The notes: generated from the letters alone by a model not told the origin. A DNA stretch of 64,000 nt from Haloarchaeobius sp. FL176 (GCF_024609245.1 NZ_JANJYH010000001.1:124001-188000); one strand, 5' to 3'. Counted from the stretch's first letter, positions 25,299 to 34,536 are shown. Numbers and translations: made by a program.

Positions 25299-25332
25299 AT
25301 TTATATAGTAGTACGACTAACTTTAGGTTAGT
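25299..25332 (+). promoter_or_regulatory. cdc48-operon promoter with inverted repeat at the start site
   Basis: ATTTATATAGT (about 25299-25309) is a near-consensus TATA box. About 7 nt downstream, ACTAAC-TTTAG-GTTAGT (25316-25332) is a perfect 6-bp inverted repeat with a 5-nt spacer, ending 7 nt before the ATG at 25340. It spans the expected initiation site, an ideal place for a repressor to block transcription. Confidence 0.55.
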
Positions 25333-25339
25333 TGAAATC

Positions 25340-25585
25340 ATGAATATCCAAGACTTCACCGCGGCGGACGAGCTGTTCGTCCGGCAGTACGCGTACGACG
25401 ACACCCACGTCGTGGCAGTGGACCTCGCCGACGAGTTCGCCGGCACCGGGTCCGTCGACATCATCGGCGAGACGGTCATCGTGGTCGGCGACGGGGACGA
25501 GCAGTACGAGCTCGAGGCCCCCGGCGTCTCGCAAGCGTTTATCAGAAACGGCGTCCTCACTATCGAGATGGAGGTCAGTGCATGA
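25340..25585 (+). CDS. Small Hsp20/CS-fold-like protein coupled to Cdc48
   Basis: An 81-aa acidic protein, predicted mostly beta strand: [45 protein letters not shown]. The strand order and the closing GVLTIEM resemble the Hsp20/alpha-crystallin and CS fold, where the last core strand reads (G)xLxI. At 81 aa it is only the core, without the N-terminal arm or IxI tail of small heat-shock proteins. Its stop overlaps the Cdc48 start by 4 nt (ATGA), so it may be a client-binding or adaptor partner of the unfoldase. That role is inference from fold and coupling. Confidence 0.75.
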   Translation: MNIQDFTAADELFVRQYAYDDTHVVAVDLADEFAGTGSVDIIGETVIVVGDGDEQYELEAPGVSQAFIRNGVLTIEMEVSA

Positions 25586-27846
25586 AACTCACCGTCAAAC
25601 CCCTCAAACAGAAGGACGCCGGTCGTGGACTCGCCGCGATCGACAGAGGCTCGATGGCCGAGCTCGGGCTCGAGAACGGCGACTACATCCGTCTCGTCGG
25701 CAAGCAGGACGCGACCACGGTCGCCCGCGTCTGGCCCGGCTACCCCGAGGACCAGGGCCAGGGAGTCGTCCGTATCGACGGTCGCCTCCGCCAGCAGGCC
25801 AACGTCGGTATCGACGACCGCGTCGAGGTCGAGAAGGCCGAGGTGAAGCCCGCGACGAACGTGACCGTCGCCCTCCCGCAGAACCTCCGTATCCGCGGGA
25901 ACATCGGCCCGCTCGTCCGTGACAAGCTCAGTGGGCAGGCCGTCACCAGCGGCCAGACCGTCCCGTTCTCGCTCTCGTTCGGTCCGATGGGCGGCAGCGG
26001 CCAGTCCGTCCCGCTGAAGATCGCCTCGACCGAGCCGTCGGGAACGGTCATCATCACGGACTCGACCGACATCCAGATATCCGAGACGCCCGCCGAGCAG
26101 GTCGGCCCCAGCAGCGAGGGCGACGCCGAGGGCGTCCCGAACGTGACCTACGAGGACATCGGCGGCCTCGACAACGAGCTCGACCAGGTGCGCGAGATGA
26201 TCGAGCTGCCGATGCGCCACCCAGAGCTGTTCCAGCAGCTCGGCATCGAACCGCCCAAGGGCGTGCTCCTGCACGGCCCGCCGGGGACCGGGAAGACGCT
26301 CATCGCCAAGGCCGTCGCCAACGAGATCGACGCCCACTTCCACACCATCTCCGGGCCGGAGATCATGTCGAAGTACTACGGGGAGAGCGAGGAGCAGCTC
26401 CGCGAGGTGTTCGAGGAAGCGGAGGAGAACGCACCCGCTATCGTGTTCATCGACGAGATCGACTCCATCGCGTCGAAGCGTGGCGAGGCCTCCGGTGACG
26501 TGGAGCGCCGCGTCGTCGCCCAGCTGCTCTCGCTGATGGACGGCCTCGAGGAGCGCGGCCAGGTCACCGTCATCGCGGCGACGAACCGCGTCGACGCGCT
26601 CGACCCCGCGCTCCGCCGCGGCGGCCGGTTCGACCGCGAGATCGAGATCGGCGTCCCCGACACCGGTGGCCGCCTGGAGATCCTCCAGGTCCACACCCGC
26701 GGGATGCCGCTGTCGGACAGCGTCGAACTCGACGACTACGCGGAGAACACGCACGGGTTCGTCGGTGCAGACATCGCCAGCCTGACCAAGGAGTCGGCGA
26801 TGAACGCGCTCCGGCGCATCCGGCCCGAACTCGACCTCGAACAGGAGGAGATCGACGCCGAGGTGCTCGAGAACCTGCAGGTCACCGAGAAGGACTTCAA
26901 GGAGGCGATGAAGTCGGTCAAGCCGTCGGCGATGCGCGAGGTGTTCGTCGAGGTCCCCGACGTCACGTGGAACGACGTGGGTGGGCTGGAGGACACCAAG
27001 GAGCGCCTCCGCGAGACCATCCAGTGGCCGCTCGACTACGGCGACGTGTTCCAGGCGATGGACCTCGAAGCCGCCCGTGGCGTGTTGATGTTCGGTCCGC
27101 CGGGAACCGGCAAGACGCTGCTGGCGAAGGCCGTCGCCAACGAGGCCAACAGCAACTTCATCTCCATCAAGGGGCCGGAGCTGCTGAACAAGTACGTCGG
27201 CGAGTCGGAGAAGGGGGTCCGCGAGGTGTTCGACAAGGCGCGCTCGAACGCCCCGACGGTCATCTTCTTCGACGAGATCGACTCCATCGCCACGGAACGT
27301 GGCAGCCGGACCGGTGACTCCGGCGTCGGCGAACGCGTCGTCTCCCAGCTCCTGACCGAGCTGGACGGGCTCGAGGACCTGGAGGACGTCGTCGTCATCG
27401 CCACGACGAACCGCCCGGACCTGATGGACGGCGCGCTGCTGCGCCCCGGCCGACTGGACCGTCACGTCCACGTCCCCGTTCCCGACGAGGACGGTCGCAA
27501 GCGCATCTTCGAGGTGCACACCCGCGACAAGCCGCTCGCGGACGACGTCGACCTCGAGAAGTACGCGAGGCAGACCGAGGGCTACGTGGGTGCAGACATC
27601 GAGGCGGTCTGCCGCGAGGCGTCGCTCGCAGCGACCCGCGAGTTCATCAACTCCGTCGAACCGGAGCAGATGGCCGATTCGGTCGGCAACGTCCGCATCA
27701 CCGCCGACCACTTCGAGCAGGCCTTGGACGAGGTGACTGCGAGCGTCACCGAGGAGGTCAAGGAACGCTACGAGGAGATCGAGCAGCGCTTCGGCCGGGA
27801 GGACGTCGTGGCCGAGGAACAGCAGATCGGTCGGACGTTCCAGTAA
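25582..27846 (+). CDS. cdc48: Cdc48/VCP-family AAA+ ATPase
   Basis: A 754-aa hexameric unfoldase related to eukaryotic p97. Domains in order: N-domain double-psi barrel and 4-beta-barrel (about 1-180), D1 AAA (Walker [10 protein letters not shown] about 230-239, Walker [13 protein letters not shown], sensor TNRVDALD, Arg fingers in [10 protein letters not shown]), then D2 AAA (Walker [10 protein letters not shown] about 504-512, Walker [23 protein letters not shown]). All ATPase motifs are intact in both rings. In archaea Cdc48 unfolds substrates, probably for the proteasome. It is translationally coupled to the upstream small Hsp20-like gene. Convergent peroxiredoxin gene begins 3 nt after its stop. 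Confidence 0.97.
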   Translation: MKLTVKPLKQKDAGRGLAAIDRGSMAELGLENGDYIRLVGKQDATTVARVWPGYPEDQGQGVVRIDGRLRQQANVGIDDRVEVEKAEVKPATNVTVALPQNLRIRGNIGPLVRDKLSGQAVTSGQTVPFSLSFGPMGGSGQSVPLKIASTEPSGTVIITDSTDIQISETPAEQVGPSSEGDAEGVPNVTYEDIGGLDNELDQVREMIELPMRHPELFQQLGIEPPKGVLLHGPPGTGKTLIAKAVANEIDAHFHTISGPEIMSKYYGESEEQLREVFEEAEENAPAIVFIDEIDSIASKRGEASGDVERRVVAQLLSLMDGLEERGQVTVIAATNRVDALDPALRRGGRFDREIEIGVPDTGGRLEILQVHTRGMPLSDSVELDDYAENTHGFVGADIASLTKESAMNALRRIRPELDLEQEEIDAEVLENLQVTEKDFKEAMKSVKPSAMREVFVEVPDVTWNDVGGLEDTKERLRETIQWPLDYGDVFQAMDLEAARGVLMFGPPGTGKTLLAKAVANEANSNFISIKGPELLNKYVGESEKGVREVFDKARSNAPTVIFFDEIDSIATERGSRTGDSGVGERVVSQLLTELDGLEDLEDVVVIATTNRPDLMDGALLRPGRLDRHVHVPVPDEDGRKRIFEVHTRDKPLADDVDLEKYARQTEGYVGADIEAVCREASLAATREFINSVEPEQMADSVGNVRITADHFEQALDEVTASVTEEVKERYEEIEQRFGREDVVAEEQQIGRTFQ

Positions 27847-27849
27847 CGC

Positions 27850-28305
27850 TCAGTCGAGGTCCGCGAGGATCTCCTCGGCGTGCTCTTCGGGGTCGACACC
27901 GTCGTAGACGAGTTCGATGGTGCCCTCGTCGTCGATGACGTACGTGTTCCGGAAGACGCCGTCGAACGTGTTGCCGAACAGCTGCTTCTCGCCGTAGGAG
28001 TCGTAGATGGTTGCGACCTCGCCGTGTTCGTCCGAGAGCAGGCGCACTGGCAGGTCGTGGTCCGCCTCGAACTCCTTGAGATCCGCGACCTCGTCGTCGC
28101 TGACCCCGAGCACCGCGATGTCGCGGTCCTCGAAGGCGTCCCAGTTGTCGCGGAACGAGCAAGCCTCCATCGTGCAGCCCTCGGTGTTCGCCCGGGGGTA
28201 GAACCAGAGGACGACTTTCTGGCCGCGGTAGTCCGAGAGCGATACGAGGTCGCCGTTCTGGTCCGGGAGTTCGAAGTCCGGAGCCGCCGCGCCAACGTCG
28301 AGCAT
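27850..28305 (-). CDS. bcp: Peroxiredoxin, BCP/PrxQ type
   Basis: A 151-aa thiol peroxidase of the AhpC/TSA family reducing hydrogen peroxide and organic peroxides. The peroxidatic Cys44 lies in NTEGCTMEACSF, where the usual motif is P-x3-T-x2-C; here the first residues read YPRANTEGC, so Pro37 and Thr41 are kept. Cys49, five residues later, is the resolving Cys of the atypical two-Cys BCP type. Start ATG 28305 gives MLDVGAAAPDFELPDQNG, the standard N-terminus. Convergent with cdc48; MOSC gene upstream on the same strand after a 51-nt gap. Confidence 0.94.
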   Translation of the reverse strand: MLDVGAAAPDFELPDQNGDLVSLSDYRGQKVVLWFYPRANTEGCTMEACSFRDNWDAFEDRDIAVLGVSDDEVADLKEFEADHDLPVRLLSDEHGEVATIYDSYGEKQLFGNTFDGVFRNTYVIDDEGTIELVYDGVDPEEHAEEILADLD

Positions 28306-28356
28306 AGACGCTGGAAGGCAACGACGGGTAAAACGGATTTCGCTTCCGGCGAGCGC

Positions 28357-28860
28357 TCACTCCGGCGCGACGGTGTCACCGACCGCCAGCACGCCGGACT
28401 CGACGATGGTCGCACGCAGGCCGCCCCGGTGGACGAGCGAGCTGGCGACGCCGTCCTCAGTGAGTCCCTCCAGATACGAGCAGGGCTCGCAGAGCTCGAC
28501 GCCGCGACAGACCGCGTCGCCGACGCGGAACTCCTCGTCGACGAGGTGGTTCAGTGCGACCCCCCGTGTCGTCACGTTCCGGCGGTGTCGCCCGTCACGC
28601 AGCTCGACGCCGTAGTCGCTCTCGGCGGCCTCGATGGCCTCCGCCTCGATGAGCGTGATGCCACGGGGCGTGCCGTCGGAGAACGTTCCGCTCTCGTCGA
28701 AGTAGCGATCGCCACGTAGTCCCGCCTCGGCGACGGCCTCGACCCGTTCGACGGGCTCGACCGGCTCGCCCGACTCGGGCGCGAGGTGGATGGCCTCGAC
28801 CGTTCCAGTCGTCGCTGTGGCGTCGCCCGCGGCCGCAGTCGCAGCGTCCGTCTCCCTCAT
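28357..28860 (-). CDS. MOSC-domain protein
   Basis: A 167-aa MOSC (molybdenum cofactor sulfurase C-terminal) domain protein, a sulfur-carrier beta-barrel thought to move persulfide or bind molybdenum cofactor. Typical features are GLRGDRYFD, ITLIEAEAIEA, HRRNVTTRGVALNHLV and the conserved Cys in GVELCEPCSYLEGL (about residue 131). The first 25 residues are Ala/Thr-rich. ATG 28860 was chosen over 28887. Stand-alone MOSC proteins have no settled function; possible link to the Mo-hydroxylase operon elsewhere in the window is only conceptual. Confidence 0.9.
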   Translation of the reverse strand: MRETDAATAAAGDATATTGTVEAIHLAPESGEPVEPVERVEAVAEAGLRGDRYFDESGTFSDGTPRGITLIEAEAIEAAESDYGVELRDGRHRRNVTTRGVALNHLVDEEFRVGDAVCRGVELCEPCSYLEGLTEDGVASSLVHRGGLRATIVESGVLAVGDTVAPE

Positions 28861-28930
28861 GCCACCGGCTACGGAGCACCGGTGCAAGAACCTACTGGAG
28901 GGATGTGAGGGCGTGTCAGTGAACGACGAC

Positions 28931-29959
28931 TCAGTCGAGTCGTTCCGCGGCCTCGCGGTCGAGCAGGGGTTCGGCGTTCGCCGTCGGGAGCGTCACCACG
29001 TCGTCCGTGCCGAGGCTGTACTCGCGCTGGTCGACGCCGAATATCTCTCCGACCTCGTCGGTGATGCGGACCGTCGTCCGTTCGACAGTCGCCCCGCCGT
29101 CGTCGCCGGGCTCGCCGACACCGCGTCCCGCCGCGTCGTCGCTGCTCGTCGACTCGGCTGCGCCGCCGGCCGGAACCGGCTCGGCCGGCTGGTCCGTGGA
29201 CTGTGCCGCGACGCCCGAACCGTCCGTGGCCGCGTCCCCGGGTGACGGGTCTTCACTGGTCGATGGTGTCTCGCCCATCACGTCCGCGGCGCTGACGCCG
29301 TCGGCTCCCGGGTCGGTCTCGTCGGCGCCCGCGACCGCACTCGCCTCCGCGGCTGCAACGTCGGGCGCGCGGTCGTCGTCCGGCGCTGGCTCGTCGTCCG
29401 CTGGTGCAGCCGTCGAACTGTCCGTCTCGGCCGCCGCCGTCGGGTCGGCCGTCTCCCGACCGCCCGCCTCGGGTGCAGCCGACGACCCGCCCGCCTCCGT
29501 CGCCATCCCGTCCTCGGGGTGGTGTGCGGGCGACTCCTCGTCCGCGACGGCTGGCGGCGACGTCGCCTCGCCGGCGATGACGTCGAACATGTGGTCCTTG
29601 TTGCCCTCGATGCGGTCGACGAGGTCGTCGTACAGGGCGTGCTCCTCGTCGGTGAGGCCCTTGACTTGGTCCATGCTCGCCATGTCGGCGGCCGCGAGGC
29701 TGGCCTGCTTGACCAGCTTGCCGAGGCGGCGCTCGTACAGCGATTCGGCGGTCGACCGCGCAGTGTCGATCTGGTCGGTGAGCCGCTGGACCTCCGGCGA
29801 GCCGAACGGGTCGTCAGACTCCGCGGCCACCCGGTCGCGCTCCGCTTTCAGCTCCTCGACGAACTCCGCGACCTCCTGGTAGAAGGAGTCGCGCAACCCC
29901 TGGAGGCCACCCTTCTGTCGTTCCGTGTCGAGCGCAGAGCGCAGTTCGTCGAGATTCAT
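28931..29959 (-). CDS. GINS replication complex subunit (Gins51-type)
   Basis: A subunit of the archaeal GINS complex, part of the CMG-like replicative helicase. Residues 1-130 form the helical A domain (MNLDELRSALDTERQKGGL..., LYERRLGKLVKQASLAA, LTDEEHALYDDLVDRI). The last 50 residues form the small beta B domain (TVRITDEVGEIFGVDQREY ... DVVTLPTANAEPLLDREAAE). Between them is an acidic, Ala/Ser/Pro-rich linker of about 140 residues, much longer than in non-halophilic homologs. It overlaps the priS stop by 4 nt (ATGA), the classical haloarchaeal priS-gins pair. Identification rests on domain layout plus that neighbour. Confidence 0.9.
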   Translation of the reverse strand: MNLDELRSALDTERQKGGLQGLRDSFYQEVAEFVEELKAERDRVAAESDDPFGSPEVQRLTDQIDTARSTAESLYERRLGKLVKQASLAAADMASMDQVKGLTDEEHALYDDLVDRIEGNKDHMFDVIAGEATSPPAVADEESPAHHPEDGMATEAGGSSAAPEAGGRETADPTAAAETDSSTAAPADDEPAPDDDRAPDVAAAEASAVAGADETDPGADGVSAADVMGETPSTSEDPSPGDAATDGSGVAAQSTDQPAEPVPAGGAAESTSSDDAAGRGVGEPGDDGGATVERTTVRITDEVGEIFGVDQREYSLGTDDVVTLPTANAEPLLDREAAERLD

Positions 29960-31128
29960 TCTTTCCCCTTCTCGGCGTGGTCGCGGGCCATCAAGAATAC
30001 GCCCACGTACTCCGGTACAGTCTGTGTGCCTGCCTCCACCGTAAAGCTACCGCCACCGAGTTCCACCTCGGTCGGTTCGTCGACCGTGACCTCGATGTCG
30101 TTCCCGACGAACGTCTCCGGAACGGCGTCGTGCAGTGGATCGAACTCGGCGACCTCGTCACGCGGAATGCGCGTCACCGCCAGGCCTGTCCCGCCGTGCA
30201 GACTCCCAGGTAGCCGGATGAGCCGGTTGATGTCCGTCGTCACCGGCTCGTCGATGGGTGCCGTCTCGGCCGCGAACGTCTCCTCGGCGAAGATGTCGGC
30301 GAGCCGGACGACCGTCGGGTGCACGTCGAGGTTGCCGGCGGCGAGCTCGTCGTAACGGTCGTCGAGCACCTCGACGAGCTTCTTCGAACGGCCGGCACCG
30401 ATGCCCTCGAAGGACTGCAAGTGTTCCCGGCCCTCCTCGTCGGGTAGCTCGCGCACCTCGTCGACGAACGCCAGCAGCCGGTCGTGGACGCGCCGACCCC
30501 AGCCACCCGTCGTGTCGAGGCTGCGCTTGTCGGTCGGGTTCTTCAGCCCCAGCCCGGCGACGGACTCGCGGTTGACCAGCGACTCGAAGTCCACCTGGTT
30601 GGCCATCACGTAGTCCACGATCTCGCGGCGGTTGCCGCGGTCCAGCTCATCGACGCCGTCGTCGCGGACGTGCACGTGGTAGCCCCGGCCGCCGGAGAAG
30701 ACCACGGTGAGGTCCTCGAAGCCGAAGTCGGTTTCGAGCAGGTCGAGCAGCCGCAACAGGGCGTCCTTGCAGACCGCGAGCATCTCGCCGTAGCTGTCCT
30801 CGTCCGGGTCGACCCCCGGCAGGTGGTCGGCGTCCAGGTCGAACACAAGGTCCGACCCGCGCCAGCCCTTCTTCGACATCGAGCCCGCGCCGGGGTCGTC
30901 GTACCGGCCCGCGGAGAAGTAGACGTGTCGCGGGCGCTCGTCCGTGAGGAACGTGCGAAGGTCCCCGACCTCCATCCAGGAGTGATGGCGGATCATCGTC
31001 GTGCCACCCGACGACCAGGTGATGTACCCCCACTCGCGCTCGTTCGGCTCGGGCGGGGGCGAGAGCTCCGTCCCCCGGTAGTGGTCGCCGAAGCGACCGC
31101 GGAGGTATCGTCGGGTGCGCTCGTTCAT
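29956..31128 (-). CDS. priS: DNA primase small (catalytic) subunit PriS
   Basis: Catalytic subunit of the archaeal/eukaryotic-type primase that makes replication primers with PriL. The 390-aa product shows the active-site acidic pair in DLVFDLDADHLPG (about residues 96-108), the conserved SGGRGYHVHV motif (about 143-152) and a third region near RLPGSLHGGTGL. These are the metal-binding Asp residues and the SGxRGxH signature of PriS. Start ATG 31128. The gins gene overlaps its stop by 4 nt. RimI is upstream on the same strand, a neighbourhood common in Halobacteria. Confidence 0.97.
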   Translation of the reverse strand: MNERTRRYLRGRFGDHYRGTELSPPPEPNEREWGYITWSSGGTTMIRHHSWMEVGDLRTFLTDERPRHVYFSAGRYDDPGAGSMSKKGWRGSDLVFDLDADHLPGVDPDEDSYGEMLAVCKDALLRLLDLLETDFGFEDLTVVFSGGRGYHVHVRDDGVDELDRGNRREIVDYVMANQVDFESLVNRESVAGLGLKNPTDKRSLDTTGGWGRRVHDRLLAFVDEVRELPDEEGREHLQSFEGIGAGRSKKLVEVLDDRYDELAAGNLDVHPTVVRLADIFAEETFAAETAPIDEPVTTDINRLIRLPGSLHGGTGLAVTRIPRDEVAEFDPLHDAVPETFVGNDIEVTVDEPTEVELGGGSFTVEAGTQTVPEYVGVFLMARDHAEKGKE

Positions 31129-31181
31129 GGCTCTCGTTGGTTCGGAAGGGGGTCGTACAAACCTTGCGGAGTCGGCCCGTC

Positions 31182-31667
31182 TCAGCGACGCATGAACTCG
31201 GAGAGCCGCCCCGTGATGCTCACGTCGTCCCCGAGTTTCAGGTAGTACGCGTCGCCGCCGTCCTCGTAGTAGTTGTCGATGCGTCGCTTGATGTCGAAGC
31301 CGAGGTGCTCGTAGAACCGGAGCGCGTTCTCGTTGCTGGTGCGTGCGTGGCACGTCACGGTGCGGTGCTCCTCGGCGACGCGGGCGACGAGTCGTTTCCC
31401 GATGTCCTCACCACGGTAGCTCGGGTCGACCGCCAGAAAGAGGATGTAACCGTCGCGGCGGACTGCGGCGAACCCGATGACCGGCCGGTCCTTGCCTTCG
31501 TCGAGGAAGAGGTGGACCTTCGACCGGCGATACGCGTCGGTGAAGAAGCTCTTTCGCTGCTTGAGTACGTCCTCATCCCGGCGGATGCGCTCTTTCAGGC
31601 GCCACGCATCCTCGACGTACTCGTCGCTTCCGGGAGAGACGACGCGCGTGTCGACGTTGACGCTCAC
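31182..31667 (-). CDS. rimI: N-acetyltransferase of the RimI/Nat type
   Basis: A 161-aa GNAT enzyme acetylating protein N-termini; the archaeal version acts on ribosomal and many other proteins. The acetyl-CoA loop is in LAVDPSYRGEDIGKRLVARV (about residues 85-104), and the closing motif is ARTSNENALRFYEHLGFDIKRRIDNYY. The N-terminus SVNVDTRVVSPGSDEYVEDA is typical of the haloarchaeal group, so I chose GTG 31667 over the longer frame starting at 31748. It is just upstream of priS on the same strand (53-nt gap) and divergent from a membrane-protein gene. Confidence 0.88.
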   Translation of the reverse strand: MSVNVDTRVVSPGSDEYVEDAWRLKERIRRDEDVLKQRKSFFTDAYRRSKVHLFLDEGKDRPVIGFAAVRRDGYILFLAVDPSYRGEDIGKRLVARVAEEHRTVTCHARTSNENALRFYEHLGFDIKRRIDNYYEDGGDAYYLKLGDDVSITGRLSEFMRR

Positions 31668-31772
31668 TGTCGTGAAGCTCCGGGACACGGCGATATAATT
31701 CCACCGGCACCCGAGCGGGACCACGAGAGTTTGGGGAAAGGCTTTCACAGGCGCCGGCCCTCCACCCTACGA

Positions 31773-32750
31773 ATGAACTCCTCAGGGGACGGAGAGGCTG
31801 ACGCGGGACGGTTCTCACCACTGGACGTGGTTCAGGACGCATTCATCGCCGGGCTCGCGGTCGTGATCCCCCTCATCGTCACCCTGTTCGTGTTGAACGT
31901 GCTCGCGGGCTACCTCTTCACCTTCCTCGACGCCGTCGTCGTCGCGCTCGGGGAGGCAGGGTTGAGCCAGGGCGTCTCGGTGCTGGTCGTCCAGACGCTG
32001 ACCATCCTGTTCGTCGTCCTGCTCGTGCTCACGATCGGCTTTCTCACCCGGTTTCGGTACGGGGAGCTCGCCATCTCGTACGTCGATGGCTTCGTCGCGC
32101 GCATCCCCGGCTTCGGCTCCATCTACGACAGCTTCCGCGAGATGTCCGAGGTCATCGTCCAGAGCGAGGAACGGAACTTCCGGGACGTCAAACTCGTCGA
32201 GTTCCCGCAGGAGGAGACGTACACGATCGGCTTCCTCACCACCTCGACCCCGCAGCCACTTCAGGAGGCCGTCGGCCGGAACGACATGGTCACGCTCTTC
32301 CTCCCGCTCGCACCGAACCCCGTGATGGGTGGCAATCTGGTCCACGTGCCGGAACATCGCGTCGTCGACGTCGACATGTCCGTCGAGGAGGGCATCCGGA
32401 CTATCGTGACGACCGGCGTCGCGACCGGTGGCGACCCGAGCGAGCCCGACAACCTCACCGAGGCGGAACTCAGTCAGATGGCCGCGTTCGAGCAGGCCGA
32501 GAACGACGTTGGGACGGCGGCCGAGCCCGAGGTCGAACCGGACGTACTCGACCAGGAGACGGCGGACGAAGCCGAACAGACGGCGGAGGAAGTCGTCCCC
32601 GACGGCGACCTCGACATCGAGACCGGCGGCCGGCGACAGGCCGGTGCGCGCGAGGAGCACGAGCTCGGTGGCGATGCCACGACGGCGGAGGACGCGGACG
32701 ACGACGACCGACAGACAGAGGCCGATATGACCGACGAGAACACGCCATGA
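31773..32750 (+). CDS. DUF502-family membrane protein with long acidic tail
   Basis: A 325-aa protein. Two membrane helices near the N-terminus (AFIAGLAVVIPLIVTLFVLN and LVVQTLTILFVVLLVLTIGF) are followed by the DUF502 domain: FVARIPGFGSIYDSFREMSE, then TYTIGFLTTS and LPLAPNPVMGGNLVHVP. Function of DUF502 is not established. The C-terminal 120 residues are a highly acidic, low-complexity tail after MAAFEQAENDVG. Start ATG 31773 was picked from a longer open frame; it places helix 1 properly. Transcribed alone, divergent from rimI. Confidence 0.85.
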   Translation: MNSSGDGEADAGRFSPLDVVQDAFIAGLAVVIPLIVTLFVLNVLAGYLFTFLDAVVVALGEAGLSQGVSVLVVQTLTILFVVLLVLTIGFLTRFRYGELAISYVDGFVARIPGFGSIYDSFREMSEVIVQSEERNFRDVKLVEFPQEETYTIGFLTTSTPQPLQEAVGRNDMVTLFLPLAPNPVMGGNLVHVPEHRVVDVDMSVEEGIRTIVTTGVATGGDPSEPDNLTEAELSQMAAFEQAENDVGTAAEPEVEPDVLDQETADEAEQTAEEVVPDGDLDIETGGRRQAGAREEHELGGDATTAEDADDDDRQTEADMTDENTP

Positions 32751-33003
32751 GGAACGTCGGCGAGGTCGTCCGGGGAGCGAGGCGCTCGGCATCGGCGGCC
32801 AGGTCGCACGCACGCTCCCCGTCTGCAGCATCAAGGACTGAGCGGCGGCAACTCGCCGCCGGCCGTCCGGCCATTCAAGTGCGAAGCCGGGGCCAGACCA
32901 GGCGTGGTGTGACCCACGCCGCACTCCGGTCCGGGTGGTTGCGCGGCACGCCGGATGCGGTCCGACACGTGCCGCCTGTTCGCCAACCGACCGCGAGCGC
33001 CCG

Positions 33004-33234
33004 CTACTTCAGCCGATAGGGGTTGTCGTCGTCATCGTCGCCCCCGCCAGCCCCTTCGGGCACGTCGCTCTCGGGGAACTGCCGGCGTGCGGTGAGCGTG
33101 ATGGTCGCTTCCGGGGTGTCGTCCTCCTCCCACGGGCTCTCGTACACCGATAGCTCAGACTCCGTCACGTCCCAGCCGTGCGCTTCGAGTACGCGGACGA
33201 GTTCGCGCTGCTCGTCGAGTATCTCGTCGTCCAT
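33004..33234 (-). CDS. Small acidic haloarchaeal protein
   Basis: A 76-aa acidic protein, MDDEILDEQRELVRVLEAHG, then beta-like WDVTESELSVYESPWEEDD and ATITLTARRQF, ending in an Asp-rich tail (GGGDDDDDNPYRLK). No domain recognised; the first half looks like a helix plus two strands. GTG 33237 directly precedes the chosen ATG 33234. Typical codon use of the genome supports a real gene. The neighbouring zinc-ribbon gene is upstream on the same strand. Confidence 0.6.
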   Translation of the reverse strand: MDDEILDEQRELVRVLEAHGWDVTESELSVYESPWEEDDTPEATITLTARRQFPESDVPEGAGGGDDDDDNPYRLK

Positions 33235-33293
33235 CACCTCGGTATCGGGGGTGACGCCACAAAAGCATCCGGCTGGCGGCTACCTGTCACCCG

Positions 33294-33596
33294 TCAGCGC
33301 AGGAAGTCGAACCGGGGCTTGTCGATGTCCGGGACGCGATGCTCGACCGGCTCGCCCGCCTCGTACTTCACGAAACTGAGGTAGAACGTGCGGCCACAGC
33401 CAGCATCCGCCTCGTCGTCGGCATCACCGAGACAGACGAACTCGACACCGTCGGCCGCCTCGTACTCGCCGGTGGTCGACGCGTACTCCCAGCCCGCGAG
33501 CGGCTCCTTCGTGACGCACTTGTCGGCCATGTAGGCGTCGCGTTCGAGGCTCGTCAGCGCCTCGCAGTAGGGACAGTAGTAGGTGACGGAGACCAT
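33294..33596 (-). CDS. Small zinc-ribbon-like protein
   Basis: A 100-aa protein with an N-terminal CPYC (YYCPYCEALTSLERD) plus Cys27 and, later, FVCLGDADDEADAGCGRTF. The two Cys pairs (CPYC and C...C) look like a zinc ribbon. No family name recalled with certainty. Start ATG 33596 is the only reasonable one. Possible roles include RNA or protein binding, but nothing in the neighbourhood tells. It is divergent from the eIF-2B-family gene, 87 nt away. Confidence 0.7.
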   Translation of the reverse strand: MVSVTYYCPYCEALTSLERDAYMADKCVTKEPLAGWEYASTTGEYEAADGVEFVCLGDADDEADAGCGRTFYLSFVKYEAGEPVEHRVPDIDKPRFDFLR

Positions 33597-33683
33597 ACCT
33601 GCAGTACGCCCCGGACGGACTTAGCTCCGCGGCCTCCCGTCACAGTGGAAAGGTCTTTGACACCGAGCGGCGACGTTTCGACC

Positions 33684-34535
33684 ATGATAGACGAGACCGT
33701 CGAGGAGATCGAGGAGATGCAGACCCACTCCTCCTCGGTCGTCGCCGTCAAGGCGACCCGCGCCCTGCTCGAGCTGCTCGACCGCGAGTTCGCGACCGTC
33801 GAGGAGTACGAGCGGGCACTCGACCGCAACGCGAGGGCGCTCCAACGGGCGAACCCGTCCCACGCCTCCCTGCACAACGCGATGCGGGAGGTGGTCGATA
33901 CGGTGAGCACGGCCGACAGCGAGGACGTCGAGGATGTCAAGGCGACGACGAGCGAGGCGGTCGAGCGCGTCGTCGAGTCCGTCGAACACGGCAAGAGCGG
34001 GGCAGCCGAGCGCGCGGCGGAGCACATCGAGGACGGGAGCACCATCCTCACCCACGACTACTCCTCGACAGTGCTCGAGGCCGTCGAGCTCGCGACGCGC
34101 GACGGCGCACACGTCGAGATGTTCGTTACGGAGGCCCGTCCCCGGTACCTCGGCCGGAAGACGGCCCGGACACTCGTCGGCAACGACCGCGTCGAGACGC
34201 ATCTCCTGACCGACGCCGCCTCGGGGTACTACCTCGAGGAGTGCGACGAGGTGTTCGTCGGGATGGACTGCATCGTCGGGGACACGCTGTACAACCGCGT
34301 CGGTACGTACACCATCGCGGCGACTGCCGACCACTGCGACGTGCCGGTGAGTGTCGTCGGCTCCAGCTCGAAGGTCATCGAGAGCGGCTTCGTCTTCGAG
34401 AACGAGTTCCGGTCGCCCAGCGAGGTGATGCGCGAGCCAGCGGAGGGCTTCGACGTGCGCAACCCCGCCTACGATTCGACGCCGGTGTCGCTACTGGAGC
34501 GTGCGATAACGGACGAAGGCGTGATGGAGTTCTGA
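33684..34535 (+). CDS. eIF-2B alpha/beta/delta-family protein (possible ribose-1,5-bisphosphate isomerase)
   Basis: A 283-aa protein of the eIF-2B/MtnA/R15P-isomerase superfamily. N-terminal helical part (MIDETVEEIEEMQTHSSS) and a Rossmann-like C-terminal part with ILTHDYSSTVLEAV, FVTEARPRYLGRKTA, VFVGMDCIVGDTLYNRVGTY and the ending NPAYDSTPVSLLERAITDEGV. The NPAYD(S/V)TP motif is the family hallmark. In archaea some members isomerise ribose-1,5-bisphosphate in AMP breakdown, others are of unclear function; this sequence alone does not decide. Convergent with trmB, 1 nt apart. Proximity to a sugar-metabolism regulator is suggestive only. Confidence 0.85.
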   Translation: MIDETVEEIEEMQTHSSSVVAVKATRALLELLDREFATVEEYERALDRNARALQRANPSHASLHNAMREVVDTVSTADSEDVEDVKATTSEAVERVVESVEHGKSGAAERAAEHIEDGSTILTHDYSSTVLEAVELATRDGAHVEMFVTEARPRYLGRKTARTLVGNDRVETHLLTDAASGYYLEECDEVFVGMDCIVGDTLYNRVGTYTIAATADHCDVPVSVVGSSSKVIESGFVFENEFRSPSEVMREPAEGFDVRNPAYDSTPVSLLERAITDEGVMEF

Positions 34536-34536
34536 G

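Noticed and set aside
25297-27711. Open frame of about 800 codons on the minus strand opposite cdc48
   Set aside because: Antisense shadow of a GC-rich gene; the plus-strand Cdc48 is complete with all motifs, while the antisense product is Arg/Leu/Val/Asp-rich low-complexity with no domain.
32747-33019. Short plus-strand frame after the DUF502 gene
   Set aside because: Ser/Arg/Ala-rich, starts by overlapping the DUF502 stop, no conserved features; likely non-coding.
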